Assembly: GCF_000444875.1 (NCBI RefSeq)
Contig: NC_021985.1
Location: 1,984,001-2,048,000 of the forward strand
Direction of reading: 5' to 3'
Origin: Streptomyces collinus Tu 365
GTDB taxonomy: Bacteria > Actinomycetota > Actinomycetes > Streptomycetales > Streptomycetaceae
DNA: 64,000 bases
Shown: piece by piece, positions 37,382 to 46,288 of the stretch
Layout of the letters: the number at the start of each line of letters is the position of its first letter
Position numbering within the stretch: position 1 is the first letter of the stretch
Program-made: the position numbers and the translations under genes
Notes under the pieces: generated by a model
Seen by the model: the letters and a program-made list of their open reading frames with translations, nothing else
Told to the model about the DNA's origin: nothing
Database searches by the model: none

Positions 37382-37400
37382 CCCGGATGCCACATCCGGG
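37382..37400 (-). promoter_or_regulatory. Small hairpin in the metH upstream region
   Basis: An 8-bp perfect stem (37382-37389 with 37393-37400) with a 3-nt loop lies about 150 nt before the metH start. It may belong to a structured leader. The conserved boxes of cobalamin, SAM or SAH riboswitches were not found around it. Confidence 0.35.
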
Positions 37401-37459
37401 TGCCCCGCGGCGTAACAGGTGTCGACCGAACGTTGGCGGGAGGTCGGCGACGACCGGTA

Positions 37460-37480
37460 GTGTTCGGCATTGTCGAACAC
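37460..37480. promoter_or_regulatory. GylR operator in front of gylR
   Basis: GTGTTCG and CGAACAC form perfect 7-bp inverted arms around GCATTGT. The 14-nt word GCATTGTCGAACAC recurs upstream of glpF (38522-38535), so it is the likely site of GylR. Its position 54 nt before the gylR start fits autoregulation. It also lies in the metH divergent region. Confidence 0.7.
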
Positions 37481-37533
37481 TGTGACTCCATGCGGGTTCG
37501 ATGGCGGTCGACGGAGACGGAGGCAGGACGGCG

Positions 37534-38298
37534 ATGGCACGGAACATCCAGTCGCTCGAACGGGCGGCCGCGATGCTGCGACTGCTCGCGGGCGGCGAGC
37601 GACGGCTCGGCCTCTCGGACATCGCCTCGTCGCTCGGACTCGCCAAGGGCACCGCCCACGGCATCCTGCGCACCCTCCAGCAGGAGGGGTTCGTCGAGCA
37701 GGACGACGCCTCCGGCCGCTACCAGCTGGGCGCCGAGCTGCTGCGCCTGGGCACGACCTACCTGGACGTGCACGAGCTGCGGGCGCGGGCGCTGGTGTGG
37801 ACCGACGACCTGGCCCGGTCCAGCGGGGAGAGCGTGTACCTGGGCGTCCTGCACCAGCAGGGCGTGCTGATCGTGCACCACGTCTTCCGGCCGGACGACA
37901 GCCGGCAGGTGCTGGAGATCGGGGCCATGCAGCCGCTGCACTCCACGGCGCTGGGCAAGGTGCTCTCGGCGTACGACCCGGTGGCCCACAGCGAGGCCCT
38001 GGAGGCCGACCGCAAGCCGTTCACGGACCGCACCGTGTGCGGGCCCGAGGAGTTCGAGCACCTGCTGGACCTCACGCGCGCGCGTGGCTACGCGGCGGAC
38101 GTCGAGGAGACCTGGGAGGGCGTGGCCTCGGTGGCCGCCCCCATCCACGACCGGCGCCGGATGCCCGTGGGCTCGGTGGGGATCACCGGGGCCGTGGAGC
38201 GGCTGTGCCGGGACGGCGAGCTGCGCCCGGAGCTGATCGCGGCGGTGCGGGACTGCGCCCGCGCGGTCTCGCGCGACCTCGGCGGCGGGCGGTTCTGA
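37534..38298 (+). CDS. gylR: IclR-family glycerol regulator GylR
   Basis: The 254-residue protein is the IclR-type repressor of the glycerol operon. It has an N-terminal winged HTH (SDIASSLGLAKGTAHGILRTL, about residues 28-48) and a C-terminal effector domain, where glycerol 3-phosphate is the inducer known for S. coelicolor. The ATG at 37534 with GGAGG 10 nt upstream gives exactly the length of S. coelicolor GylR; in-frame codons upstream are not needed. It is monocistronic and ends in a hairpin (38345-38369). The glpFKD operon starts 363 nt downstream, and matching operator words occur before both units. Confidence 0.95.
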   Translation: MARNIQSLERAAAMLRLLAGGERRLGLSDIASSLGLAKGTAHGILRTLQQEGFVEQDDASGRYQLGAELLRLGTTYLDVHELRARALVWTDDLARSSGESVYLGVLHQQGVLIVHHVFRPDDSRQVLEIGAMQPLHSTALGKVLSAYDPVAHSEALEADRKPFTDRTVCGPEEFEHLLDLTRARGYAADVEETWEGVASVAAPIHDRRRMPVGSVGITGAVERLCRDGELRPELIAAVRDCARAVSRDLGGGRF

Positions 38299-38344
38299 CC
38301 CAGGGGTGACCCGCGCCCTCGAAGCGGGTGACCGACCGGAGACG

Positions 38345-38369
38345 ACCGGGACGCGAGCGGCGTCCCGGT
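38345..38369 (+). terminator. Terminator of gylR
   Basis: A 10-bp perfect stem (38345-38354 with 38360-38369, 5-nt loop) is located 47 nt after the gylR stop codon. It separates gylR from the glp operon promoter. Confidence 0.7.
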
Positions 38370-38514
38370 TCTCGCCATACCCTGAAATGGACATATAGGG
38401 CGATTAGCTACGTCAGCACACAAAGAGTGATAGTCGGCAGCGATCAATAACGATCCTGTTTTCGATAACAGAACCCTTGACGCATGCGTAAGGCCGCAGC
38501 AAGACTCCCGTCCA

Positions 38515-38558
38515 TCGGTCGGCATTGTCGAACACCTACCGGCAATACGCGCTAGAGT
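38515..38558 (+). promoter_or_regulatory. glpFKD promoter with GylR operator
   Basis: The word GCATTGTCGAACAC (38522-38535), identical to the one before gylR, has a weakened left arm here. It ends 17 nt before a TAGAGT -10 hexamer (38553-38558), so it covers the -35 area, as expected for repression. The leader to the glpF GTG is about 100 nt. The rest of the 363-nt gap (38299-38661) holds the gylR terminator, an AT-rich block with a TATAGG hexamer (38394) and an inverted repeat CTGTT/AACAG near 38455-38470. Confidence 0.6.
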
Positions 38559-38661
38559 GTGACAACGCCAAGGGCCGGATTTCGCTCTCACCCCCGAGGG
38601 CGCCAACCCCCGGAGGGACCCGGGGTTCGGCTTCCCTGGACGAAGGACAAAGGAGTCGCGG

Positions 38662-39456
38662 GTGTCCAGCTCCGACATCTTCATCGGCGAGACCATCGGT
38701 ACCGCCATACTCATCCTGCTCGGTGGCGGCGTGTGTGCCGCTGTGACGCTGAAGGCCTCCAAGGCCCGTAACGCCGGCTGGCTCGCCATCACCTTCGGGT
38801 GGGGTTTCGCCGTTCTGACGGCCGTTTACACCTCGGCACCCCTGTCCGGTGCCCATCTGAACCCGGCCGTGACGCTCGCGCTCGCGATCAAGGACAAGGA
38901 CTTCAGCAACCTGCCCACGTACTGGGGCGGCCAGCTGCTTGGCGCCATGATCGGCGCGACCCTGGTCTGGCTCGCCTACTACGGCCAGTTCCGTGCCCAC
39001 CTCACCGACAAGGAGATCGTCGGCGGTCCGGGCGCCCAGGCCACCACGGCCAAGGCCGTCGAGGCCCAGGAGCAGGGTGCCGGCCCGGTCCTCGGCGTCT
39101 TCTCCACCGGTCCGGAGATCCGGAACGTGGTGCAGAACCTCGCCACGGAGATCATCGGCACCGTGGTGCTGGTGCTCGCCGTCCTCACGCAGGGCCTGAA
39201 CGACAAGGGCAACGGCCTGGGCACCCTCGGCGCCCTGGTCACCGCTCTCGTGGTCGTCTCCATCGGCCTCTCCCTCGGCGGCCCGACGGGCTACGCGATC
39301 AACCCGGCCCGCGACCTCGGTCCCCGTATCGTCCACGCCCTGCTGCCCCTGCCCAACAAGGGCGGTTCCGACTGGAGCTACGCCTGGATCCCGGTGGTCG
39401 GCCCGCTGATCGGCGGCGCGATCGCTGCAGGCATCTACAACGTCGCGTTCGTCTGA
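38662..39456 (+). CDS. glpF: Glycerol uptake facilitator GlpF
   Basis: The 264-residue aquaglyceroporin of the MIP family has six membrane helices and two half-helices marked by NPA motifs (HLNPAVT near residue 67, and INPARDL near 217). The second motif's Arg is part of the selectivity filter. It lets glycerol enter by diffusion. The GTG at 38662 has AGGAG 6 nt upstream. It is the first gene of the glpF-glpK-glpD operon, controlled by GylR. A polar insertion (about 118-150, Ala/Glu-rich) between helices is typical of the Streptomyces proteins. Confidence 0.95.
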   Translation: MSSSDIFIGETIGTAILILLGGGVCAAVTLKASKARNAGWLAITFGWGFAVLTAVYTSAPLSGAHLNPAVTLALAIKDKDFSNLPTYWGGQLLGAMIGATLVWLAYYGQFRAHLTDKEIVGGPGAQATTAKAVEAQEQGAGPVLGVFSTGPEIRNVVQNLATEIIGTVVLVLAVLTQGLNDKGNGLGTLGALVTALVVVSIGLSLGGPTGYAINPARDLGPRIVHALLPLPNKGGSDWSYAWIPVVGPLIGGAIAAGIYNVAFV

Positions 39457-39515
39457 GACACCTCACGCGCGCCGTACGTACAGCCCCATCACCACGGATC
39501 TCTCAGGAGCACACA

Positions 39516-41054
39516 GTGACCGACGCCCACACCGCAGGCCCGTTCATCGCGGCCATCGACCAGGGCACGACTTCCTCGCGCTGCATCGTCTTCGACCGGG
39601 ACGGCCGCATCGTCTCCGTCGACCAGAAGGAGCACGAGCAGATCTTCCCGAAGCCGGGCTGGGTCGAGCACAACGCCAACGAGATCTGGACGAACGTCCA
39701 GGAAGTCGTCGCCGGGGCCATCGAGAAGGCCGGCATCACCCGTGACGACATCAAGGCCATCGGCATCACCAACCAGCGCGAGACCACCGTGCTGTGGGAC
39801 AAGAACACCGGTGAGCCCGTCCACAACGCCATCGTCTGGCAGGACACCCGCACCGACGCCCTCTGCCGCGAGCTGGGGCGCAACGTCGGCCAGGACCGCT
39901 TCCGCCGCGAGACGGGCCTGCCGCTGGCCTCGTACTTCGCCGGGCCCAAGGCCCGCTGGCTGCTCGACCACGTCGACGGCCTCCAGGAGCGCGCCGAGGC
40001 GGGCGACATCCTCTTCGGCACGATGGACAGCTGGGTCATCTGGAACCTGACCGGCGGCGTCAACGGCGGCAGGCACGTCACCGACGTCACCAACGCGTCC
40101 CGCACCATGCTGATGAACCTGCACACCATGCAGTGGGACCCGAAGATCGCCGAGTCCATCGGCGTCCCGCTGGCGATGCTGCCGGAGATCCGCTCCTCCG
40201 CCGAGGTCTACGGCGAGATCACCGGCGGCAAGCTGGGCGACCTGCTCGGCGGCATCCCGGTCGCGTCGGCGCTCGGCGACCAGCAGGCGGCCCTGTTCGG
40301 CCAGACCTGCTTCTCCGAGGGCGAGACCAAGTCCACCTACGGCACCGGCACCTTCATGGTGATGAACACCGGTGACAAGATCATCAACTCCTACGCGGGC
40401 CTGCTGACCACGGTCGGCTACAAGATCGGCGACCAGCCGACGGTGTACGCGCTGGAGGGCTCGATCGCCGTCACCGGCTCCCTGGTGCAGTGGATGCGCG
40501 ACCAGATGGGCCTGATCTCCACCGCCGCCGAGATCGAGACGCTCGCGCTCTCGGTGGAGGACAACGGCGGCGCCTACTTCGTACCGGCCTTCTCCGGCCT
40601 GTTCGCCCCGCACTGGCGCTCCGACGCCCGCGGTGTGATCGCCGGCCTGACCCGGTACGTCACCAAGGCGCACCTGGCCCGCGCGGTTCTGGAGGCCACC
40701 GCCTGGCAGACCCGCGAGATCGCCGACGCGATGGTCAAGGACTCCGGCGACGAGCTGGTGGCCCTCAAGGTCGACGGCGGCATGACCTCCAACAACCTGC
40801 TGATGCAGACCCTGGCCGACGTCCTGGACGCACCGGTGGTGCGCCCGATGGTCGCCGAGACCACCTGCCTCGGCGCCGCCTACGCCGCCGGTCTCGCCGT
40901 CGGCTTCTGGTCCAGCACCGACGAACTGCGCGCCAACTGGCGCCGGGCCGCCGAGTGGACCCCCCAGATGGACGCGGACACCCGCGACCGTGAGTACAAG
41001 AACTGGCTCAAGGCCGTCGACCGGACCATGGGCTGGATCGAGGACGAGGACTGA
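39516..41054 (+). CDS. glpK: Glycerol kinase GlpK
   Basis: The 512-residue FGGY-family kinase phosphorylates glycerol to glycerol 3-phosphate, trapping it in the cell. The N-terminal motif [15 protein letters not shown], the substrate-site Arg/Glu in TNQRETT and the C-terminal [14 protein letters not shown]-site signature are all present. The GTG at 39516 has AGGAG 6 nt upstream. It lies 59 nt after glpF and 47 nt before glpD in one operon. Its product is the inducer that relieves GylR repression in S. coelicolor. Confidence 0.96.
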   Translation: MTDAHTAGPFIAAIDQGTTSSRCIVFDRDGRIVSVDQKEHEQIFPKPGWVEHNANEIWTNVQEVVAGAIEKAGITRDDIKAIGITNQRETTVLWDKNTGEPVHNAIVWQDTRTDALCRELGRNVGQDRFRRETGLPLASYFAGPKARWLLDHVDGLQERAEAGDILFGTMDSWVIWNLTGGVNGGRHVTDVTNASRTMLMNLHTMQWDPKIAESIGVPLAMLPEIRSSAEVYGEITGGKLGDLLGGIPVASALGDQQAALFGQTCFSEGETKSTYGTGTFMVMNTGDKIINSYAGLLTTVGYKIGDQPTVYALEGSIAVTGSLVQWMRDQMGLISTAAEIETLALSVEDNGGAYFVPAFSGLFAPHWRSDARGVIAGLTRYVTKAHLARAVLEATAWQTREIADAMVKDSGDELVALKVDGGMTSNNLLMQTLADVLDAPVVRPMVAETTCLGAAYAAGLAVGFWSSTDELRANWRRAAEWTPQMDADTRDREYKNWLKAVDRTMGWIEDED

Positions 41055-41101
41055 GCGGCCCGGCCCGCCCAGCCAACTCTGACTAGGAGTAAGAACCCGA
41101 A

Positions 41102-42718
41102 ATGACCAGTCAGCCCACCCTGCAGTCCGTGCCTGCCCTGGGGACGCACCCCGCCTCCGGCTCCAACCCGAGCCGGGCCGAGACCAGGGAGCAGCTCGCC
41201 AAGGCGTCGTACGACCTTCTTGTGATCGGCGGCGGCATCCTGGGCATCTCCACCGCCTGGCACGCCGCGCAGTCCGGACTCAGGGTGGCGCTGGTCGACG
41301 CCGGCGACTTCGCCGGTGCCACCTCCTCCGCCTCCTCCAAGCTGCTCCACGGCGGTCTGCGCTACCTGCAGACCGGCGCCGTGAAGCTGGTGGCGGAGAA
41401 CCACTTCGAGCGCCGTGCGGTCTCCCGCCAGGTGGCCCCCCACCTGGCGAACCCGCTCACCTTCTACCTCCCCGTGTACAAGGGGGGCCCGCACGGCGCG
41501 GCGAAGCTCGGGGCGGGCGTCTTCGCCTACTCCGCGCTCTCCGCGTTCGGTGACGGCGTCGGCCACCTGCTCTCGCCCGCCAAGGCGGCGCAGGACGTGC
41601 CGGAGCTGCGCACCGAGAACCTCAAGGCCGTGGCCGTCTACGGCGACGACCAGATGAACGACGCGCGCATGGCGCTGATGACGGTCCGCGCGGCCGTCGA
41701 GGCGGGCGCGGTCGTCCTCAACCACGCCGAGGTCACCGGCCTGCGCTTCACCAAGGGCCGGGTCACCGGCGCCGACCTGAAGGACCGGACCTCCGGCGAC
41801 GAGTTCGGCGTCAACGCCCGTCTGGTGCTGAACGCGACCGGCCCCTGGGTCGACCACCTGCGCCGGATGGAGGACCCGGCGGCGGCGCCGTCCATCCGTC
41901 TGTCCAAGGGCGCGCACCTGGTGCTCAAGCGCACCGCGCCCTGGAAGGCCGCGCTGGCGACCCCCATCGACAAGTACCGCATCACCTTCGCCCTCCCCTG
42001 GGAGGACATGCTGCTGCTCGGCACGACCGACGAGGAGTACGAGGGCGACCCGGCCGACGTGTCGGTCACCGAGAAGGACATAGCCCAGATCCTGGACGAG
42101 GCCGCGTTCTCCGTCCGGGACCAGCAGCTCCAGCGCGACCTGATGACCTACGCCTTCGCCGGTCTGCGGGTGCTGCCGGGCGGCCCCGGCGACACCGCCA
42201 AGGCCAAGCGCGAGACCGTGGTGACCGAGGGCAGGGGCGGCATGCTGTCCGTCGCGGGCGGCAAGTGGACGACGTTCCGGCACATCGGCCGCACGGTGAT
42301 GCAGAAGCTGGAGGAGCTGCCGGGCCACCCGCTCGGTGACGACTTCGAGCCGATCTCCTCGCTGCCGAAGAAGCTCCCGCTGCCCGGCGTGGCCAACCCG
42401 CGCGCGGTCGCCCACCGCCTGCTGGTGGACCACCCGGCGCCCGGCCCGCGCATGTCGGCCGACACCGCCAAGCACCTCGCCACCCACTACGGCTCGCTGG
42501 CCTTCGACATCGCCCGGCTGGCGAACGAGCACCCGGAGCTGGCCGAGCGCGTCCACCCGGACGCCCCGGAGATCTGGGCGCAGGTCGTGTGGGCCCGTGA
42601 CCACGAGTGGGCCGAGACGACCGACGACGTGCTGCGCCGCCGTACCACGCTGACCATCCGCGGCCTCGCCACGGACGAGGTCCGCGCCAAGGTCCAGGAC
42701 CTGCTCGACAAGAAGTAG
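41102..42718 (+). CDS. glpD: Aerobic glycerol-3-phosphate dehydrogenase GlpD
   Basis: The 538-residue FAD enzyme oxidises glycerol 3-phosphate to dihydroxyacetone phosphate and passes electrons to the quinone pool at the membrane. The FAD motif LLVIGGGILGISTAWHA (about residues 40-56) and the family signature SSKLLHGGLRYLQ follow a ~30-residue polar leader. The C-terminal cap domain is complete. The ATG at 41102 has AGGAG about 12 nt upstream, a long spacing. It is the last gene of the operon, followed by three consecutive hairpins. Confidence 0.96.
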   Translation: MTSQPTLQSVPALGTHPASGSNPSRAETREQLAKASYDLLVIGGGILGISTAWHAAQSGLRVALVDAGDFAGATSSASSKLLHGGLRYLQTGAVKLVAENHFERRAVSRQVAPHLANPLTFYLPVYKGGPHGAAKLGAGVFAYSALSAFGDGVGHLLSPAKAAQDVPELRTENLKAVAVYGDDQMNDARMALMTVRAAVEAGAVVLNHAEVTGLRFTKGRVTGADLKDRTSGDEFGVNARLVLNATGPWVDHLRRMEDPAAAPSIRLSKGAHLVLKRTAPWKAALATPIDKYRITFALPWEDMLLLGTTDEEYEGDPADVSVTEKDIAQILDEAAFSVRDQQLQRDLMTYAFAGLRVLPGGPGDTAKAKRETVVTEGRGGMLSVAGGKWTTFRHIGRTVMQKLEELPGHPLGDDFEPISSLPKKLPLPGVANPRAVAHRLLVDHPAPGPRMSADTAKHLATHYGSLAFDIARLANEHPELAERVHPDAPEIWAQVVWARDHEWAETTDDVLRRRTTLTIRGLATDEVRAKVQDLLDKK

Positions 42719-42725
42719 GTCCCGG

Positions 42726-42832
42726 CCGGCCCCACCCCCTGACCGGGGCCGGAACGGATGAGGGCCGGCTCCTCCCGCACGGGGAGCCGGAGAGACGACA
42801 GGGGCGGTTCCACACCGGTGGAGCCGCCCCTG
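42726..42832 (+). terminator. Triple-hairpin terminator of glpFKD
   Basis: Three hairpins follow glpD in a row: 42726-42752 (8-bp stem), 42765-42790 (8-bp stem) and 42799-42832 (15-bp stem with one G-U pair, 4-nt loop). Such a series should block read-through into the phospholipase gene 100 nt further on. Confidence 0.75.
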
Positions 42833-42935
42833 ACGCATGTCCGGCGTCGCCGTCAGAGACCGGTCATAGACCCCGCCTCCATTGTCATGAACCTGCGATC
42901 CGAAGGGCGGATCGCGGTTCTCATGGAGGTGTGGG

Positions 42936-43388
42936 ATGCACCGCAAGCTCGCCACCGGATTCGCCGCCTCGGCCATGGCCGTCCTGACCGTCACCGCCAC
43001 CGCCACCGCGGCCACCGCGGCCCCGGCCGACAAGCCCCAGGTGCTCGCGAACTTCACCCAGACCACCGCGTCCAGCTACAACGCCTGGGCCGCCGCCCGC
43101 GCCGACCAGGGGGCGTGGGCCGCCTACGCCTTCGACTGGTCCACCGACTACTGCTCCGACTCCCCCGACAACCCGCTCGGCTTCCCCTTCAAGATGTCCT
43201 GTGCCCGCCACGACTTCGGCTACCGCAACTACAAGGCGGCCGGCACCTTCAGCGCCAACAAGTCGCGCCTGGACAGCGCCCTGTACGAGGACCTCAAGCG
43301 TGTCTGCAACGGCTACAGCGGCGCCACGAAGACCGCCTGCAACAGCACCGCGTGGACCTACTACCAGGCGGTGAAGGCCTTCGGCTGA
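42936..43388 (+). CDS. Secreted phospholipase A2
   Basis: The 150-residue precursor has a signal peptide (residues 1-31, cleavage expected after APA) and a compact helical enzyme like the secreted PLA2 of S. violaceoruber. The catalytic His-Asp pair is visible in CARHDFGYRNYK (His92, Asp93), with four Cys for two disulfides. It hydrolyses the sn-2 ester of phospholipids outside the cell, with calcium. The ATG at 42936 has GGAGGTG 6 nt upstream. It stands alone between glpD and parJ. I do not recall a PLA2 gene here in S. coelicolor, so it may be a local insertion. Its products could supply the neighbouring glycerol pathway. Confidence 0.9.
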   Translation: MHRKLATGFAASAMAVLTVTATATAATAAPADKPQVLANFTQTTASSYNAWAAARADQGAWAAYAFDWSTDYCSDSPDNPLGFPFKMSCARHDFGYRNYKAAGTFSANKSRLDSALYEDLKRVCNGYSGATKTACNSTAWTYYQAVKAFG

Positions 43389-43682
43389 CGCACCGCCACA
43401 CCTCGGGAACTCCCCGCGGGACACCGCTACGGCCCTGCCGCGATCCGGACGCCCGGACGCGCGGCGGGGCCGCGGCGCGTGCGCCGGGCCCGGGCGGCAC
43501 CGGCCCGGCCCGAACTGCCCTCGTGGGCGGCGGGCTTCGCCTCACCGCGCGGGCCAGGGGTGTTCCGGGGTGGTGATCGGGGCAGTGATCTCGCATCCCC
43601 CGGGCAAGGGGGCTGCGGGCGCCCCCGCGGGACGCCGTAAGGTTGGGACGTCAGGCGAGGGCACGTCGGAAGGAGGCGCTGG

Positions 43683-44849
43683 GTGATCGAGCTGGAGGGG
43701 GTTCCCGAGCTGATCGACCCAGTCATGGTGGCCGCGTTCGAGGGCTGGAACGATGCCGGCGACGCCGCCTCCGCGGCGGTCGCGCATCTGGAACGCGAGT
43801 TCAAGGGCGAGGTGTTCGCGGCGCTGGACGCCGAGGACTACTACGACTTCCAGGTGAACCGCCCCACGGTGTTCATGGACGGCGGCGTGCGCAAGATCAC
43901 GTGGCCGACGACGCGGCTGTCGGTCGTCCGGGTCGGCGGCGACAAGCCGCGCGACCTGGTGCTGGTCCGCGGCATCGAACCGTCCATGCGCTGGCGCTCG
44001 TTCTGCAACGAACTGCTCGGCTTCGCGCACGAGCTGGGCGTGGAGCTGGTGGTCGTCCTGGGCGCCCTGCTAGGCGACACCCCGCACACGCGTCCCGTCC
44101 CGGTCAGCGGGGTCACCTCGGACGCCGATCTGGCCCGCCGCATGGACCTGGAGGAGACCAAGTACGAGGGCCCGACGGGCATCGTCGGCGTCCTCCAGGA
44201 GGCCTGCACGCACGCCGGCGTCCCCGCGGTGTCGCTGTGGGCGGCCGTCCCGCACTACGTCTCCCAGCCACCCAACCCCAAGGCCACCCTGGCGCTGCTG
44301 AACCGCCTGGAGGACCTGCTGGACCTGCGCGTCCCGCTGGGCGAGCTGCCCGAGGACGCGCGCGCCTGGCAGGTGGGCGTGGACCAGCTCGCCGCCGAGG
44401 ACAGCGAGGTCGCCGAGTACGTCCAGACGCTGGAGGAGGCCCGGGACACCGCCGAGCTGCCGGAGGCGTCCGGCGAGGCGATCGCCCGCGAGTTCGAGCG
44501 GTACCTGCGGCGCCGGGACGTCAGCCCGCCGGGCGGCCACGCCACGGCGGACGGCGGGGACGGCTCGTACCTGCGGGACACCCCGGGCGCCGGCCGCGCC
44601 CGGCCGCCGAAGCCGACCAGGCCGGGGACCTCCGGGGCCGCGGAAGGCGCCCAGGAAGGCGCTCCGGAGGGGACCGGCGAGGACACCCCGGGCGGCGCTC
44701 AGGACGGACCGGGCGAGGACGCGCCCGGCGGCGCCCCGGACGGCACGGCGGAGGGCTCCGCGGAGGGCCGCGACGAGCACACACCCGACACGCCGGACAC
44801 ACCTGACGCCCCGGAACGGCCCGAGACCCCGGACACCCCGGAGGACTGA
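43683..44849 (+). CDS. parJ: PAC2-family protein, ParJ orthologue
   Basis: The 388-residue protein has a PAC2 (proteasome assembly chaperone-like) domain over about residues 1-285. The remaining ~100 residues are acidic and Gly/Pro/Thr-rich, ending in repeated PDTP units, and are probably disordered. The S. coelicolor protein at this place (SCO1662, ParJ) binds ParA and controls its polymerisation during chromosome segregation in sporulating hyphae. The GTG at 43683 has AGGAGG 6 nt upstream. It is monocistronic and convergent with mshC. The 294-nt gap before it is GC-rich and holds no gene. Whether it also touches the proteasome is unknown. Confidence 0.88.
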   Translation: MIELEGVPELIDPVMVAAFEGWNDAGDAASAAVAHLEREFKGEVFAALDAEDYYDFQVNRPTVFMDGGVRKITWPTTRLSVVRVGGDKPRDLVLVRGIEPSMRWRSFCNELLGFAHELGVELVVVLGALLGDTPHTRPVPVSGVTSDADLARRMDLEETKYEGPTGIVGVLQEACTHAGVPAVSLWAAVPHYVSQPPNPKATLALLNRLEDLLDLRVPLGELPEDARAWQVGVDQLAAEDSEVAEYVQTLEEARDTAELPEASGEAIAREFERYLRRRDVSPPGGHATADGGDGSYLRDTPGAGRARPPKPTRPGTSGAAEGAQEGAPEGTGEDTPGGAQDGPGEDAPGGAPDGTAEGSAEGRDEHTPDTPDTPDAPERPETPDTPED

Positions 44850-44885
44850 GCACGGCGACGCGGCACGAGTGCCGCGGGAGACGGA

Positions 44886-44920
44886 CGAGGGGCGGTTCCC
44901 GTGACGGGAACCGCCCCTCG
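44886..44920. terminator. Bidirectional terminator parJ / mshC
   Basis: A 16-bp perfect stem (44886-44901 with 44905-44920, loop TGA) lies midway between two convergent genes, 36 nt after parJ and 34 nt before the end of mshC. Confidence 0.88.
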
Positions 44921-44954
44921 CCGTACGGACGGCGTCAGGCCGCCGGGCCCGGAC

Positions 44955-46184
44955 CTACAGGGCCACGCCCAGCAGCGCGTCCACGGCGCGGGTCACGACA
45001 CCGGGCGCGCCCGGGTCGGTGCCGCCCTCGGCCTCCTGGCGGGCCGCCCAGCGGTCCACCGCGGCCAGCGCGGCCGGCGCGTCCAGGTCGTGGGCCAGCG
45101 CCTCGCGGATCTCCTCCACGAGCGCGTCCGCGGACGGGCCGTCGGGCCGCGAGACGGCCGCGCGCCAGCGCCCGAGCCGGTCCACCGCGTCACGCAGGAC
45201 CTGGTCGGTCCACTCCCAGTCGGCGCGGTAGTGGTGGGCGAGCAGGGTCAGCCGGATCGCGGCCGGGTCGACGCCGTCGTGGCGCAGCCGGGAGACGAAG
45301 ACGAGGTTGCCCTTCGACTTGGACATCTTCTCGCCGTCCAGGGCGACCATGCCGGCGTGGACGTAGGCCTTGGCCATCGGGAACTCGCCGGTGAGCACCT
45401 GGGCGTGCGAGGCGCCCATCTCGTGGTGCGGGAAGGCCAGGTCGGAGCCGCCGCCCTGGACGTCGAAGCCCATGCCGAGGTGGTCGAGGGCGATGGCCAC
45501 GCACTCGATGTGCCAGCCGGGCCGGCCGCGGCCGAGCGAGCCGCCGTCCCAGCTCGGCTCGCCCTCGCGGGCGCTCATCCACAGCATCGGGTCGAGCGGG
45601 TTCTTCTTGCCCGGGCGGTCCGGGTCGCCGCCGCGCTCGGCGGACAGCAGCCGCATCGCGGCCGCGTCGAGGTTCGAGACCTGGCCGAAGTGCGGGTCGG
45701 ACTCGACGGAGAAGTAGATGTCGCCTTCCAGCTCGTAGGCCGCGCCGAGGTCGCGCAGCCGCTCCACGAGCGGGACGATGCCGGGTATCGCCTCGACGGC
45801 GCCTATGTAGTGCCGGGGCGGCAGCATCCGCAGGGCGGTCATGTCCTCGCGGAAGAGGGTGGTCTCCTTCTCGGCGAGGGCGACCCAGTCGACGCCGTCC
45901 CGCTCCGCGCGCTCCAGCAGCGGATCGTCGACGTCGGTGACGTTCTGGACGTAGTGGACCTGCCGCTTGGTGTCGAGCCACACGCGCTGAACGAGGTCGA
46001 ACGCGTTGTAGGTCGCCGCGTGACCCATGTGGGTCGCGTCGTACGGCGTGATGCCGCAGACGTAGATACGGGCGACGGGACCGGGGTCGAGGGTGACGAG
46101 GCCGCCGGTCGCGGTGTCGTGGATCCTCAGGTCGCGGCCCTGACCAGGCAGGGCGGGGACCTCGGAAGCGGGCCAGGCATGCAT
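44955..46184 (-). CDS. mshC: Cys-GlcN-Ins ligase MshC (mycothiol biosynthesis)
   Basis: The 409-residue enzyme uses ATP to join cysteine to glucosaminyl-inositol, the penultimate step of mycothiol synthesis. It is a class I cysteinyl-tRNA-synthetase relative with Zn-binding Cys43 ([10 protein letters not shown]), HMGH (52-55) as the HIGH motif and KMSKS (286-290). It lacks the tRNA-binding C-terminus of true CysS. The ATG at 46184 (MHAWPAS) gives the known S. coelicolor length; an ATG two codons upstream is an alternative. A TAGGCT hexamer close upstream suggests a very short leader. Three conserved genes of unknown role lie upstream on the same strand. Confidence 0.94.
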   Translation of the reverse strand: MHAWPASEVPALPGQGRDLRIHDTATGGLVTLDPGPVARIYVCGITPYDATHMGHAATYNAFDLVQRVWLDTKRQVHYVQNVTDVDDPLLERAERDGVDWVALAEKETTLFREDMTALRMLPPRHYIGAVEAIPGIVPLVERLRDLGAAYELEGDIYFSVESDPHFGQVSNLDAAAMRLLSAERGGDPDRPGKKNPLDPMLWMSAREGEPSWDGGSLGRGRPGWHIECVAIALDHLGMGFDVQGGGSDLAFPHHEMGASHAQVLTGEFPMAKAYVHAGMVALDGEKMSKSKGNLVFVSRLRHDGVDPAAIRLTLLAHHYRADWEWTDQVLRDAVDRLGRWRAAVSRPDGPSADALVEEIREALAHDLDAPAALAAVDRWAARQEAEGGTDPGAPGVVTRAVDALLGVAL

Positions 46185-46288
46185 GTACATGAGCCTAACC
46201 GGCGACGAGCCGCGGATACGAACGGGATCGGGCCGGATGGCCTGTTGTGCCCTCTTGTGGAACTTCCGGCGGTGTGCTCGGGGCGCGC

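Noticed and set aside
37235..37533. Possible cobalamin or SAM riboswitch before metH
   Set aside because: Conserved sequence boxes and the junction layout of those riboswitches were not seen; only a simple hairpin is supported.
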